Both the position numbers and the translations under genes were made by a program. Source: an uncultured Allomuricauda sp. (GTDB lineage Bacteria; Bacteroidota; Bacteroidia; Flavobacteriales; Flavobacteriaceae). Taken from it: DNA of 64,000 nucleotides. The stretch is from the NCBI RefSeq assembly GCF_947501165.1, contig NZ_CANMUU010000002.1:310001-374000 (forward strand), in the 5' to 3' direction. The first letter of the stretch is position 1. Each line of letters opens with the position of its first letter. Below, piece after piece: positions 1-9,893 of the stretch. The notes beneath the pieces were generated by a model, which was given only the letters and a program-made list of their open reading frames with translations, did not search any database and was not told where the DNA came from.

Positions 1-94
1 GTTATTAAAATTTAAGTATTAATCCAATCCCACTTTTTACGGGAAAAACAGTTTAATTACTTTGTCGGCTTTTTAAACTTAAAAAAGACTTGTT

Positions 95-886
95 TTACGG
101 ATATAGTTGATTCTTTCTTAGTTTTTGGTGATTTAATAGAATCTTACAAAATTGATAGATGGTTGGAGTGGTGTATTTTGTTCCATTTTCTTGTTTCTTT
201 TTCTTTGATACGAAATCGTCAAAATTCTGTAGTACTAATTTGAGTTTTTCAGCAGATTCCAGCCATACTTTTGCATATGTGCCAGCAACGGTATCTTCAA
301 GTGTTTTTTGAAATGTAATAGGGACCTTCTCGCACAATAGAATATCTCCTGTGTCTATATGTTTATCAATCTGATGAATTGTATATCCGGTATTTGAAGA
401 AAGATTATAAAGCTGCCATACCACGCCAATGGCATTTTGATATTGAGGGAGCTCCTCGTAATGTAAGTTTATCATTCCTTTTTGAGGAACATTATAGATT
501 TTCCTTCCTATATAGGGATTGCCTAAACTAACCCCAAGCAAAGCCTCAGATTTTTTAAACAATTCCACAGTTTTGTTTGAATTGATATAAGGTACCTCTT
601 CAAATGGAACACCGTGTTTTTCACAAATTGAATGAATTGGAGCTATATCAAGATATTTAAATGTTTTGGTGGTATACCATTTTCTCATTCTAACACCATT
701 TATAGCTCCGAGAATTCCAACTTTTCTAAGTTTCTGAAAGCGTCTTTTAAAGTATTTTTTTTTGTTAGGTATTTCCCCTAAACTAAGAACGACCATTTTA
801 ATGTTTATGGAATCACTCTTTAGAATATGTTCTAGGTGAAGCGACGCACTGCCTATTCGGTTACTTGTAAGTATTACTACATCCAT
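95..886 (-). CDS. Sugar N-formyltransferase-like protein
   Basis: A 263-residue member of the formyltransferase fold (Fmt/ArnA-N type), which uses N10-formyl-tetrahydrofolate to formylate an amine. The catalytic Asn-His-Asp set is visible: N140 and H142 in INLHYEELP, and D178 in HIDTGDIL. It is shorter than methionyl-tRNA formyltransferase (about 310 residues) and lies at the distal end of the polysaccharide gene run, so a 4-amino sugar nucleotide is a more likely substrate than Met-tRNA. That fits the aminotransferase and dehydratases in the same locus. Substrate is inferred. The ATG at 886 is used. The 94 bases downstream to the window edge hold no visible gene. Confidence 0.75.
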   Translation of the reverse strand: MDVVILTSNRIGSASLHLEHILKSDSINIKMVVLSLGEIPNKKKYFKRRFQKLRKVGILGAINGVRMRKWYTTKTFKYLDIAPIHSICEKHGVPFEEVPYINSNKTVELFKKSEALLGVSLGNPYIGRKIYNVPQKGMINLHYEELPQYQNAIGVVWQLYNLSSNTGYTIHQIDKHIDTGDILLCEKVPITFQKTLEDTVAGTYAKVWLESAEKLKLVLQNFDDFVSKKKKQENGTKYTTPTIYQFCKILLNHQKLRKNQLYP

Positions 887-1020
887 AAGCTAGACCATTG
901 TTCCATTATCTTTAGAAAGATTACATCAAATATAAATACAATCAGATATTGACTGTTATGCTATTTGGCCTCTCCGCATTTTAAAAACCAAAAGAAAATA
1001 CTTTAAGTAGTTTAAAGCTT

Positions 1021-2172
1021 CTACTCCATAGAGTCAATCGAAAAATTCAAGTAGAGGCTTTGTAAGTCTTCGGCACATTCTTTAATATCATACCCGCCTT
1101 GAGCAATGGCATTATTCATGTTTTCTTTTTTGTTGCTTACAAGACTCAAGGCAAGTTCTGCCCATTCTTTTTCAGAACTTTTTAAAGAAAGAAAATGCGC
1201 CAAGGGTGTAATCCCAACTTCCTTAGTAACTGTATCGGAAATTATAACATTTATTCCTGCGGCTTGGGCTTCCACTACGCTAACAGGTAAACCTTCATAA
1301 AGGGAGGGGAGGATAAACAAATCAATCGCTTGCAGGGTTTCGGGGATATCCGATCTATGTCCTAAAAAGATAACATCATTTTCTAATCCTAATTCATGTA
1401 CAAATGCTTTATTCTCTTCAACCAATGGCCCGTTACCAACAAGTAGTAGCTTTGAGTTGGGTTCAAGCTCAACGATTTCCTTGAAAACTTTGATTAAGAA
1501 ACGATGGTTTTTCACGTGACTAAACCTTCCAACATGTCCAAATACTAGCGAGTCGTGTACATTGAACTCTTTTTTCCTTTCTGCAGATTTATCTGGGTCA
1601 TAAACAAATGTGGAAGGGTTAATGGCGTTATTAACAACCTTTATTTTCTTTTTGTTTCCGAACAACCATCTTCCAGCTTTTTCCCCGCATGCAAAATAGT
1701 GCGTGGCATACCTGCCTGGTAATCGTAGTCTCCTAATGGAATGAAGAAACAAGTTTTTCAATTTCATCCCAGTACTAGAACTTCCTTTTAAGATGGAATG
1801 AGCGTCCAAAGAAGTATGACTGTGGGCTATTCTATACTTGCAGGTTTTTTTTGCATATTTTAAGGATAAAAAACTTCTTACATTCATATGGGCATGAATA
1901 ATGTTATATTCAGGATGGCACTTAAAAAAATGTTTAAGTGCCTTGATATGCCTTGATATGTACATTATTGATATTGGGGGTACCCGATGTACTTTCCCAC
2001 CCATCGCCCGTATTTCTGTGTCAAAAGCATTGGCACTATTCGTGTGCACAAGGAAGTCAAATTGTACTTTGGATCGGTCCATGTTCCGATAATAATTCAT
2101 TACCATAGTTTCAGCACCACCTCGATTCATACTATTTATTACCTGTAGCACACGTATTGGTTTGTCAGCCAT
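1021..2172 (-). CDS. Glycosyltransferase family 4 protein
   Basis: A 383-residue GT-B glycosyltransferase. The N-terminal acceptor domain starts with VLQVINSMNRGGAETMV, a typical GT4 beginning, and the C-terminal donor domain contains GHVGRFSHVKNH, LLVGNGP, and the E-x7-E type motif LPSLYEGLPVSVVEAQAAG near residues 290-310. It should add one sugar of the repeat unit on undecaprenyl diphosphate at the inner membrane face. It lies in the same direction as the neighbouring polysaccharide genes, with 134 bases to the formyltransferase. Donor and linkage cannot be read from sequence. Confidence 0.9.
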   Translation of the reverse strand: MADKPIRVLQVINSMNRGGAETMVMNYYRNMDRSKVQFDFLVHTNSANAFDTEIRAMGGKVHRVPPISIMYISRHIKALKHFFKCHPEYNIIHAHMNVRSFLSLKYAKKTCKYRIAHSHTSLDAHSILKGSSSTGMKLKNLFLHSIRRLRLPGRYATHYFACGEKAGRWLFGNKKKIKVVNNAINPSTFVYDPDKSAERKKEFNVHDSLVFGHVGRFSHVKNHRFLIKVFKEIVELEPNSKLLLVGNGPLVEENKAFVHELGLENDVIFLGHRSDIPETLQAIDLFILPSLYEGLPVSVVEAQAAGINVIISDTVTKEVGITPLAHFLSLKSSEKEWAELALSLVSNKKENMNNAIAQGGYDIKECAEDLQSLYLNFSIDSME

Positions 2173-2218
2173 ATCTAAGAAGATTATTGTAAAAAGAAAA
2201 CTCTGCTAATCAAAACAC

Positions 2219-3451
2219 CTAAATCAAAACTTTAATCTCAGAACTTGCTTTTGATTGTGACAAGAATTCTGTAAGGGATTTTTTATAGTTATTATAATTA
2301 AATGAAGTTTTTGAGGTGATTATTGCGTTTGGTAGTATTTTGTTTTCAAATACTTCAAAGTTTTCTATAATTTCAACTAGTTTGATATACATGGCATTCA
2401 CATCATCAGGGGGAACAATAAAACCATTCTTGCCGTCTTTTATGTATAATTTGTTGTCACTTATATCAGTTAATAGAATTAATTTTTTGTGGTTTAGATA
2501 ATCCGATAATTTGGTCGAAAAACCGTAATGATTTTGTATCGTATACCCTCTAGGAATTATTAACAAATCTTGTTGTCCTAAAAATGAAGAAAATTCTACT
2601 TCATTAAGATTACCAAAGTAGGCGGTTTTGTCCGTAAGATTATTTTCTCTTATTAGAGAATCAAGCAAGTCCATATTCTTTTTTGTACCGTAACCACAGA
2701 GGTTAAAGTGGACATTATTCCCTCTTTCATTTACTTTTTTCAATACCTGAAAGAAAAGGTCAAGATTTTCCTTACTAATTGAAATACTTCCTGAAAAGCC
2801 TATGTTGAAAGAGTCCTCGGATATATACGTATTCTTAGAATATGATACCAAGTAATCGGGATCCGTCAATATTGGTATTCTCAATGTATTCTTGTTGAAC
2901 CTCTTTCCATATCCTTCTATAGTGGTGGAAATACATATAAGGCCATCATAAAAAAATAACAACGGTTGCATTACGGTAAACACCGACTTGAAAATTATCT
3001 TTTTGACCGAGTACTTTATATTGCTAAAACTTAGAGGGTCGTGAAATGAGGATGAGTGTTTTCTTATTTCGTTTAGCTCAAAAAAAACGGGAAATCTTTT
3101 GAAAAGTTTAAGATAGAGAATACCCAATATTTCTAGATTTATCAGTGGGTCTGGATAAAATAGAAATATATTGTTTGTCCCTTGAGTTCTTGAAAATCGG
3201 GAAAGGTGTCTCAGAAAGGATAGGGTTTGGAAAAAGTTATGTTTAACTAGTTTTTTATTGGTTAGTAAAAAAATGTTAGGTTCAATTTCCTCAAAATCTT
3301 CACTCCTGAATTTTGTTTGACAACAGCTTACAAGAAATACCTTGTTAGATTTACTGGCTATAGCTTTTGCATAGTAGATCATCCTAGTGGTTCCGGCACT
3401 TTTAACAGCGAAATCATCATTACTGTATATGAAAAAATTAGTTTCTTTCAT
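2219..3451 (-). CDS. Glycosyltransferase family 4-like protein
   Basis: A 410-residue GT-B type glycosyltransferase, more divergent than its neighbour. Visible donor-domain features are IGFSGSISISKENLD, FNLCGYGTKK and the loop IPRGYTIQNHYGFSTKLSDYL, followed by a typical GT4 end (KDGKNGFIVPPDD). It follows the 2-epimerase gene and precedes another GT4 gene, so it probably acts in the same repeat-unit assembly pathway. The sequence is especially AT-rich, as is common for strain-specific polysaccharide genes. Donor sugar unknown. Confidence 0.8.
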   Translation of the reverse strand: MKETNFFIYSNDDFAVKSAGTTRMIYYAKAIASKSNKVFLVSCCQTKFRSEDFEEIEPNIFLLTNKKLVKHNFFQTLSFLRHLSRFSRTQGTNNIFLFYPDPLINLEILGILYLKLFKRFPVFFELNEIRKHSSSFHDPLSFSNIKYSVKKIIFKSVFTVMQPLLFFYDGLICISTTIEGYGKRFNKNTLRIPILTDPDYLVSYSKNTYISEDSFNIGFSGSISISKENLDLFFQVLKKVNERGNNVHFNLCGYGTKKNMDLLDSLIRENNLTDKTAYFGNLNEVEFSSFLGQQDLLIIPRGYTIQNHYGFSTKLSDYLNHKKLILLTDISDNKLYIKDGKNGFIVPPDDVNAMYIKLVEIIENFEVFENKILPNAIITSKTSFNYNNYKKSLTEFLSQSKASSEIKVLI

Positions 3452-3557
3452 TGCTTCCAGGTTAGGGCGCTATGTGGCGCACATTTTTTAAGTATCTAGA
3501 AATAAACTGTTTTCAGATACCCAAACAACATTTTGATTTAAATCCTATTGTTTGAAG

Positions 3558-4691
3558 TTATTTTTGCCAAACAACTCTATTTACATAGTCTACATATGAT
3601 ACTATAATTCTTACTACTTTTAAACTTACGTTTGGCATTTTATAGTCATTTACCTCCCTAAAAGTTCTATCTGGATTCCTTTGCTGAAATTCAAGTACTG
3701 AAAGACCTTGCAAAATACGTTCAGGGTTTAATCCTGTCATCATTACAGAGGCTTCTTCCATTGCTTCTGGCCTTTCATGAGCTTCTCTTATATTAAGGGC
3801 CCTAAAATTTAAAATGGAAGATTCTTCAGAAATTGTACCACTATCGGATAGCACTGCAAAAGAATGATACTGTAGAGCATTATAGTCTGAAAACCCAAGT
3901 GGCTTTAAGAATTGTATATTTTTATGGGTATCTACCTTCTTGGAATCAAGCATTTTTTTTGTTCTAGGATGCGTTGAAACTATAACAGGATAGTTATACT
4001 TTTCTGCAATTTTATTCAAAGAATCAATTAGATCTTTAAAGTTCTTAGGGTTATTGATATTTTCTTCTCTATGGGATGAAACGACAAAATATTTCTCTTT
4101 TTCCAAATTCAGCTTTGAAAGTACCTCTGAGTTTTCAATTTTATCTTTGAAATTATGAAGCACCTCATACATGGGACTACCTGTTTTGATCACTCTGTCT
4201 GGAGGAAGTCCTTCTCTTAAAAGATATTCACGAGCAATATCGCTATAGGTTAGATTTATATCTGACACATGATCAACTATTTTCCTATTGGTCTCCTCTG
4301 GAACTCGTTGGTCAAAACATCGATTTCCTGCCTCCATATGAAATACCGGGATTTTTCTTTTTTTTGCTGGAATTGCACATAAACAAGAATTTGTATCTCC
4401 TAAAACCAAAAAGGCATCGGGTTGAATTTTTTCGAGCAGAGGATCGACTTTAACCATGATATTACCGACAGTCTCACTTGCATTTTTTCCTGCAGCTTCT
4501 AGAAAATAGTCAGGCTTTCTTATCCCAAGGTCTTCAAAGAAGATTTCATTTAATTCATAATCATAATTCTGTCCAGTATGCACCAATATATGATCAATGG
4601 CCACATGCGCATCTAGGGCATTAAGAACACAGGACAGACGGATGATTTCCGGTCTTGTCCCAACTACGGTCAATACTTTTAGTTTTTTCAA
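3558..4691 (-). CDS. capG: UDP-GlcNAc 2-epimerase (CapG/WecB-like)
   Basis: A 377-residue non-hydrolysing UDP-N-acetylglucosamine 2-epimerase-type protein. Diagnostic stretches are VVGTRPEIIRLS at the start, HTGQNYD, HMEAGNRCFDQRVPEETNR and SDSGTISEES. Together with the genes at 4725 (CapF-like) and 6297 (CapE-like), it completes the known CapE-CapF-CapG route from UDP-GlcNAc to UDP-N-acetyl-L-fucosamine, where CapG performs the last C2 epimerisation. It could alternatively make UDP-ManNAc, but the neighbours favour the FucNAc route. The only start that fits the family is TTG at 4691. Confidence 0.85.
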   Translation of the reverse strand: MKKLKVLTVVGTRPEIIRLSCVLNALDAHVAIDHILVHTGQNYDYELNEIFFEDLGIRKPDYFLEAAGKNASETVGNIMVKVDPLLEKIQPDAFLVLGDTNSCLCAIPAKKRKIPVFHMEAGNRCFDQRVPEETNRKIVDHVSDINLTYSDIAREYLLREGLPPDRVIKTGSPMYEVLHNFKDKIENSEVLSKLNLEKEKYFVVSSHREENINNPKNFKDLIDSLNKIAEKYNYPVIVSTHPRTKKMLDSKKVDTHKNIQFLKPLGFSDYNALQYHSFAVLSDSGTISEESSILNFRALNIREAHERPEAMEEASVMMTGLNPERILQGLSVLEFQQRNPDRTFREVNDYKMPNVSLKVVRIIVSYVDYVNRVVWQK

Positions 4692-4724
4692 AATATTACT
4701 TCTTGGTTAGGTCCAACTAATGCG

Positions 4725-5867
4725 TTAAACATTTTCAAAATATGTATCTGCGTCTTCAGAATTGTAAGGCTCGTTTATCCAGAATAGGGTAATCAACTCT
4801 CCGTCTCCAATATTTTTTATATTGTGAGTATACCAAATGGGCATGTCCACATATGCGGGCTCATCACCATCCAAATAATAATTTATTATCTTTTCTGTAC
4901 CTATTTTTCGTAACTGAATCAAAGCTTTTCCCTTAATAACAGCAAAACGCTCCGCTTTTCTTGTGTGAAAATGATTCCCGCGGGTTATGTCTGGAACGGT
5001 AGTAGAGAATGAAAATTGCCCACTAGTCTCAGTTCGTGCAATTTCAACAAAGCTTCCCCTGTTATCCGTGTGCTTTGTATAACGTACTGGGTAATGAGAT
5101 TCTGGAACATAGCAACGAAAAGTATTGAAAAGTGCTTTTTCAAATGAATTCATGAGGTTTGGAAAAATTCCTTTTTCCATATAGTTTTCTTTGTATTCCT
5201 TCAATAAAGAGAGAATTCCAGAAACCTTTTTGTAATGTATTGGCGAGATATTCAATTCAAAACTGTTTTTTTCTATTTGTTCAATATTCTCAGCTTTGTT
5301 ATTTATTACCTCAATAATAATTTTTACAAGTTCATTGATATAAATTAGCCCTACCTCGTTATCATTGATTATTTTAGGTTCTTCATTATGGGCAATTTTA
5401 TTACAAAACGTGGCTACAAAAGAATTGTAGTTAGGTTTACCAAAAGGACCAAAAACATTGGGAATCGTTAATGAAGTAAACTTTCCGTTGGTGTTTTTAG
5501 CCCAGTTTATAAACTGTTCCTTTCCCTCTTTTTTAGATTTTCCATACAAATTATCATTTATCTCTTGAGAAGATGATGAAAATATGATATGAGGAGATGT
5601 CTCTGTTTCTTGGCAAGCATCAATTAGTTTAGTTACAAGATTTAGATTGGTCTGGTAAATAACGTTTTGGTCCTCATGTCTATTCATTGCCGCCAAATGG
5701 ACAATGACATCACAATTGGACACAAAACCTTGAAGCAATTCGGGCTTCTCAAAAAATGCTCTTTCAAAAGGTATAAGCTGAATGGTTTCATCTAAACTCA
5801 ATGTTAAATAAAGATGACTTCCAATGAAACCGGCTTGTCCTGTTATTCCAATTTTTTTTAAGCTCAT
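4725..5867 (-). CDS. capF: CapF-like bifunctional sugar reductase/epimerase
   Basis: A 380-residue two-domain protein. Residues 1 to about 250 form a short-chain dehydrogenase domain with the nucleotide loop GITGQAGFIGSH and a YGKSKKEGE-like segment. Residues from about 260 form a cupin with metal-ligand candidates in GNHFHTRKAERFAVIKG and a later His in IWYTHNI. In the characterised CapF/WbjC enzymes the cupin epimerises C3 and the SDR domain reduces C4 of the 4-keto intermediate, giving UDP-2-acetamido-2,6-dideoxy-L-talose. It is packed between the 2-epimerase and a small cupin gene in one operon. Confidence 0.88.
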   Translation of the reverse strand: MSLKKIGITGQAGFIGSHLYLTLSLDETIQLIPFERAFFEKPELLQGFVSNCDVIVHLAAMNRHEDQNVIYQTNLNLVTKLIDACQETETSPHIIFSSSSQEINDNLYGKSKKEGKEQFINWAKNTNGKFTSLTIPNVFGPFGKPNYNSFVATFCNKIAHNEEPKIINDNEVGLIYINELVKIIIEVINNKAENIEQIEKNSFELNISPIHYKKVSGILSLLKEYKENYMEKGIFPNLMNSFEKALFNTFRCYVPESHYPVRYTKHTDNRGSFVEIARTETSGQFSFSTTVPDITRGNHFHTRKAERFAVIKGKALIQLRKIGTEKIINYYLDGDEPAYVDMPIWYTHNIKNIGDGELITLFWINEPYNSEDADTYFENV

Positions 5868-5871
5868 AATA

Positions 5872-6300
5872 TTACCAGTTTACAGACCATGTGTCTAGAG
5901 GGTATCTAAAATCATCACCTTTTGACTCTTCTAGTGTGAAATTTGAAAATACCATCAGTTTTGAATTTTCATAAATAGATTTAAACCCTGAGGCATATCC
6001 ACCCGAAACATGAATGATTTTGGGATTACTTGAATCCAATATCATATGTTTCACTGGGAGTTCTTTAGATGGATTGTCAAAATTATCTACTTCAACCAGA
6101 TTTAATATAAATGCCCCAGCAGTACAATAGAACCATTTGTTCTCTTTTAGATGGCCTTGCCATGCTCTTATTGTTTCTGTTGAATTTGGAGCTATATGAT
6201 AGAATCTTTTTACCTGATCTAAGTTAAGCGTATTGAAAAAGGTTAGTTCTCCTCTGTTATCGGAATAGATGTTCCCTGCTATAATTTGAACCTCAATCAT
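5872..6300 (-). CDS. Small RmlC-like cupin, WxcM-type
   Basis: A 142-residue single cupin resembling WxcM-like or dTDP-sugar 3,5-epimerase-like proteins (IYSDNRGELTFFNTL, FYHIAPNSTETIRAWQGH). Its start overlaps the stop of the CapE-like gene by 4 bases and its stop lies 4 bases before CapF, so it is translationally embedded in the UDP-L-FucNAc operon. Such genes often sit between capE and capF homologues in Gram-negative O-antigen loci. Its exact reaction is not clear: it may assist the C5 or C3 epimerisation or act on another sugar. Confidence 0.75.
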   Translation of the reverse strand: MIEVQIIAGNIYSDNRGELTFFNTLNLDQVKRFYHIAPNSTETIRAWQGHLKENKWFYCTAGAFILNLVEVDNFDNPSKELPVKHMILDSSNPKIIHVSGGYASGFKSIYENSKLMVFSNFTLEESKGDDFRYPLDTWSVNW

Positions 6301-7304
6301 TTAAGTTGGTCCTTTATAAAATCCAAACTAAGCAAAGTCTGCTTAATTTCTTCAGTATTGAGACGTTTGGTATTATGAGAATGATAGTCTTCTATACGAC
6401 TTGTATTGGTTTCTCCCTCAGAAAAATACCTGCTATAGTTTAAATCTCTGTTATCTGCAGGGATGCGATAAAAGTCTCCCATATCTTCAGCTTTTTGCAT
6501 TTCCTCTCTGGTGCACAAGGTCTCATATAACTTTTCTCCATGTCTTGTCCCTATAACTTTGATTTCATTGGTAGAGCCAAAAATATTCTTTACAGCGTTC
6601 GCTAAATCCCCAATGGTACTGGCAGGTGCTTTATTGACAAATAAATCACCTTGGTGACCATGTTCAAAGGCAAATAATACCAAATCCACGGCATCTTCTA
6701 AGGACATTAGGAAACGAGTCATTTTAGGGTCTGTAACCGTTAGAGGGTTATTATCTTTAATTTGTTGGACGAACAGCGGTATTACAGACCCTCTTGAAGC
6801 CATTACATTTCCATATCTTGTTAGGCAGACTGTCGTCTGATTATCGTTTATATTCCGTGATGAGGCAATTGCTACTTTCTCCATTAATGCTTTGCTAATA
6901 CCCATTGCATTGATGGGATAGGCTGCTTTATCTGTACTTAAACAAATAATTTTTTTAACACCATTTGCAACGGCTGCGTCAATAGTGTTCTGTGTTCCGA
7001 AGACGTTGGTTTTCGCGGCTTCGATAGGGAAGAATTCACAAGATGGTACTTGTTTTAAAGCAGCTGCATGAAAAACATAGTCCACACCTCTCATTGCCCG
7101 TTCAATACTGTTATAATCCCGTACATCGCCTATATAAAATTTTACTTTTCCATTCTTTAGCCTATTCCGCATATCATCCTGTTTTTTCTCATCACGGCTA
7201 AAAATCCGAATTTCACCTATATCAGTAGATAAAAATCGGTTGAGAACGACATTACCAAAAGATCCTGTGCCACCCGTTATTAAAAGGGTTTTACCTTTAA
7301 ACAT
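6297..7304 (-). CDS. capE: UDP-GlcNAc 4,6-dehydratase/5-epimerase (CapE-like)
   Basis: A 335-residue soluble SDR enzyme with the nucleotide loop LLITGGTGSFGN and the active site LSTDKAAYPINAMGISK, in which Met replaces the usual Tyr of YxxxK, as in the FlaA1/CapE/WbpM group. It should convert UDP-GlcNAc to the UDP-2-acetamido-2,6-dideoxy-4-keto intermediate with C5 inversion, the first step towards UDP-L-FucNAc. It overlaps the flippase gene by 8 bases and the small cupin by 4, so all are likely co-transcribed. The locus has a second, longer dehydratase at 30238, probably for a different sugar. Confidence 0.9.
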   Translation of the reverse strand: MFKGKTLLITGGTGSFGNVVLNRFLSTDIGEIRIFSRDEKKQDDMRNRLKNGKVKFYIGDVRDYNSIERAMRGVDYVFHAAALKQVPSCEFFPIEAAKTNVFGTQNTIDAAVANGVKKIICLSTDKAAYPINAMGISKALMEKVAIASSRNINDNQTTVCLTRYGNVMASRGSVIPLFVQQIKDNNPLTVTDPKMTRFLMSLEDAVDLVLFAFEHGHQGDLFVNKAPASTIGDLANAVKNIFGSTNEIKVIGTRHGEKLYETLCTREEMQKAEDMGDFYRIPADNRDLNYSRYFSEGETNTSRIEDYHSHNTKRLNTEEIKQTLLSLDFIKDQLK

Positions 7305-8520
7305 ATTGTGTTTTTTTGATAAAATTATTATAGTAGAAGAGCATTACAGATAAATATAGACAACTTGCCAATATTTTAGTTATGATAGCTCCATTCACAT
7401 CAAATAGCTTTATTAATACGGTATATCCAACGATATTTACTATACCTACAAGAAAAGCTGCGTTTCTGAGTAATTTCCCCTTCCCTTTAGCACCTAAAAA
7501 CCTATTTATTAAATCCCCAAATCCATGAAATATAAACCCAATAATTAAAAATTTTGCTATTTCGGCTACGGGCATAAAACTTTGGGTATAGAACAAGGCA
7601 ATTACATAGTCTATAAGTGAATAAAAAATCAACAAAGCAATTCCAGTAAATGCTAGGGTAAAAAGAAAAACTTTTTTGGGAATAAATTTCATGTTGACAA
7701 ATTCTTTGAAAAAAGTAGTTCCCAGTACAGAAGGTACTACGAGCAAGGGACTGCAAATAGTAAGGGCCAACATATAAAACCCTACCAGCTTGTTATCCAA
7801 AAAATACGAAATACTCATTCCTGCAATATGGGTCGTGGCCACACCCGCAAGGCTACCATAATATATAGGCCGACCGTTGCTTTTGTTTTCTTTTCGGAGT
7901 TCTTGAAGAATTGATTTCCCAAATTTGAAATTTGGTTTTAGCCATATAATTATGATAATCTCAACTATTAGTAATAAGCCATAATACAAAAACAGTACGA
8001 ATTCTAGGTCTAATGTGAGGAACTCATCAAAAAAATTACCGAGAATTAAGTAAAAAAGGTAGGGCAAGACCGATATAAGGGCTAAGATGTAGATTTTGTG
8101 CATCCCCTTTAAGATTTCAAGTAACGCTAAATTTCCAACTATTGCCATAATTATAAAAAAGTAGCGTCTCATAGTGGAACCAAGACTATGCTGGAAAAAA
8201 AGAGGTTCTACATAGGAAAATATTACAAACAGAATAATACCAATTATGGAAACCATAATAAAGATTGAAGTAAATAATCCTAAGTATTTCTTTATTTTCT
8301 CTTTGTTGTCAGTTAGTGCAACCAATCGTGTCAACGAAATAAAAAGTCCAACTGAAACTATACTGGAAATTAGTCGAGCAACAGTTTCTATAAATTTAAA
8401 ATCACCAAATTTTTCTGGACCGAGAATTCGGGAATTAAAAATACTTATTAGAAAACCTAGTAGTATGGTCACAGCACTAGAACCATACATGACCAAAACC
8501 TTTCTAACCGTATGTTTCAT
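7297..8520 (-). CDS. wzx: Wzx-type polysaccharide flippase
   Basis: A 407-residue polytopic membrane protein of the MATE/MVF flippase superfamily. It opens with VLVMYGSSAVTILLGFLISIFNSRILGPEKFGDFKF, the usual beginning of polysaccharide-export flippases, and has about 12 hydrophobic segments. It should move the undecaprenyl-linked repeat unit across the inner membrane. Its start overlaps the stop of the polymerase gene (ATGA), which is the classical Wzx/Wzy pairing. Confidence 0.88.
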   Translation of the reverse strand: MKHTVRKVLVMYGSSAVTILLGFLISIFNSRILGPEKFGDFKFIETVARLISSIVSVGLFISLTRLVALTDNKEKIKKYLGLFTSIFIMVSIIGIILFVIFSYVEPLFFQHSLGSTMRRYFFIIMAIVGNLALLEILKGMHKIYILALISVLPYLFYLILGNFFDEFLTLDLEFVLFLYYGLLLIVEIIIIIWLKPNFKFGKSILQELRKENKSNGRPIYYGSLAGVATTHIAGMSISYFLDNKLVGFYMLALTICSPLLVVPSVLGTTFFKEFVNMKFIPKKVFLFTLAFTGIALLIFYSLIDYVIALFYTQSFMPVAEIAKFLIIGFIFHGFGDLINRFLGAKGKGKLLRNAAFLVGIVNIVGYTVLIKLFDVNGAIITKILASCLYLSVMLFYYNNFIKKTQYV

Positions 8521-9728
8521 GCTTTTTGCTGTTTATTTAGATGACTGTATTTATACAAAACCCTACCTAATATTACGGTAATAGTAAAGAAATAAAAGTC
8601 AATAGACATAGACGTGAAAATGGCAAGGCCAGATAAGGCCAAAACCCAAATAACAAGGATAAAACATTCAACTTTCGTCTTATAGTCAATTTTTCGATTA
8701 AGCAATACTTTTAAAGGGATGACCAAGGTTAAATATGCATAGCACAAAAAGGGAATTAATCCTCCCCACCAAATTAGATACAGCCACTGATTGTCCACAT
8801 GACCGATATAGGAATTCCCAAACAAATATTCTGATTGGAACCCCTTTCCAGTTACAACCTCAAAAAAATTCAATTGCCCTAAAAAAATCTGTAACTGCTC
8901 TGTACGAGTATCATCCCCACTTCTTCTATCAAGACTTTCCAAAGAACTAGAAAATATATCAGTACTTAATGAAAGATAAATCATAATGGCTATTACGAAA
9001 CCAAAAAAAATCAAGTAAATGTGTTTCTTTTTGGTATGGAAAAAATCAAAAAGGATAACAATAGACAAAATCAATAAAAAAGATCTGGTTTGAATAATTA
9101 ATGATGCTAAGGCAGTAATAGCCATAAAAAAAATAGCTAAAGACCGCCGACGTTTTATCTTAGCGCTTTGAAGGAATAAAAAGGGAACAATCCAGATTAA
9201 ATTCACTGTGTAAATCCGGTATTTGCTTATGGAGAGCATTCGCCATGCACCAATCCCAAAATCCACAAAATTATACAACGTCAAAATACATATATACAAT
9301 GCCGAGAAATACAGAAATTTTTTGAAGTACAAATACCGTTTGTCATTATAGGAAGTGAAAATAAGACCAAGACAAAACCAAGTTCCAACCCCTTTTGTAT
9401 GCATCAAATCCGTCATGTTGGTTATATCTCCCCCGGAAATCAAAAAATTAAGAGAAATATAAATAAACAGGGCCAAGAAGGCAAAATAAATAGAAAAGGA
9501 ATACTTTTTCTTAGCCTGAAAAAGAGCAACGGTTATGGAGGTGTATAACGATAACACCGATAACATTCTCAGATATTTTTCGGGTCCAAGGGGTAAATCT
9601 TCAAAATTAACTCTTTGATATAACCTCTCTTGGGCAAAATATATAAAGAGCAGATAGGCAAAAAGTCCGAGAAAGAGGAAGAAGGATATTAGCTTTTCTA
9701 CTCTGTTGTTGTGCTCAATTAGTTCCAA
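8517..9728 (-). CDS. wzy: Wzy-type O-antigen/EPS polymerase
   Basis: A 403-residue inner membrane protein with about 11 hydrophobic segments. It has a large periplasmic loop near residues 265-320 containing DDTRTEQLQIF and GKGFQSEYLFGNSYIGHVDN followed by WWGG, typical of Wzy/WaaL-like polymerases. It should polymerise flipped repeat units. No in-frame ATG occurs before the first membrane segment, so TTG at 9728 is the probable start. It is the first gene of the tight run 8517-4725; a 165-base gap separates it from the dehydrogenase gene upstream. Confidence 0.85.
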   Translation of the reverse strand: MELIEHNNRVEKLISFFLFLGLFAYLLFIYFAQERLYQRVNFEDLPLGPEKYLRMLSVLSLYTSITVALFQAKKKYSFSIYFAFLALFIYISLNFLISGGDITNMTDLMHTKGVGTWFCLGLIFTSYNDKRYLYFKKFLYFSALYICILTLYNFVDFGIGAWRMLSISKYRIYTVNLIWIVPFLFLQSAKIKRRRSLAIFFMAITALASLIIQTRSFLLILSIVILFDFFHTKKKHIYLIFFGFVIAIMIYLSLSTDIFSSSLESLDRRSGDDTRTEQLQIFLGQLNFFEVVTGKGFQSEYLFGNSYIGHVDNQWLYLIWWGGLIPFLCYAYLTLVIPLKVLLNRKIDYKTKVECFILVIWVLALSGLAIFTSMSIDFYFFTITVILGRVLYKYSHLNKQQKA

Positions 9729-9893
9729 TAAAGCTAGTTTTTACTTATTTCTGATAAAATGGATGAATTTTAATTCTCAGCAACGGTCCAGATTTGAATT
9801 TGTTTTCTTTAATAAGAAAGAATTTAGCCTACAGTATTTTGCACCATTAACTTTTCTTTTTTTTAAATCTGAAAACTTCAGATGATATTGGTT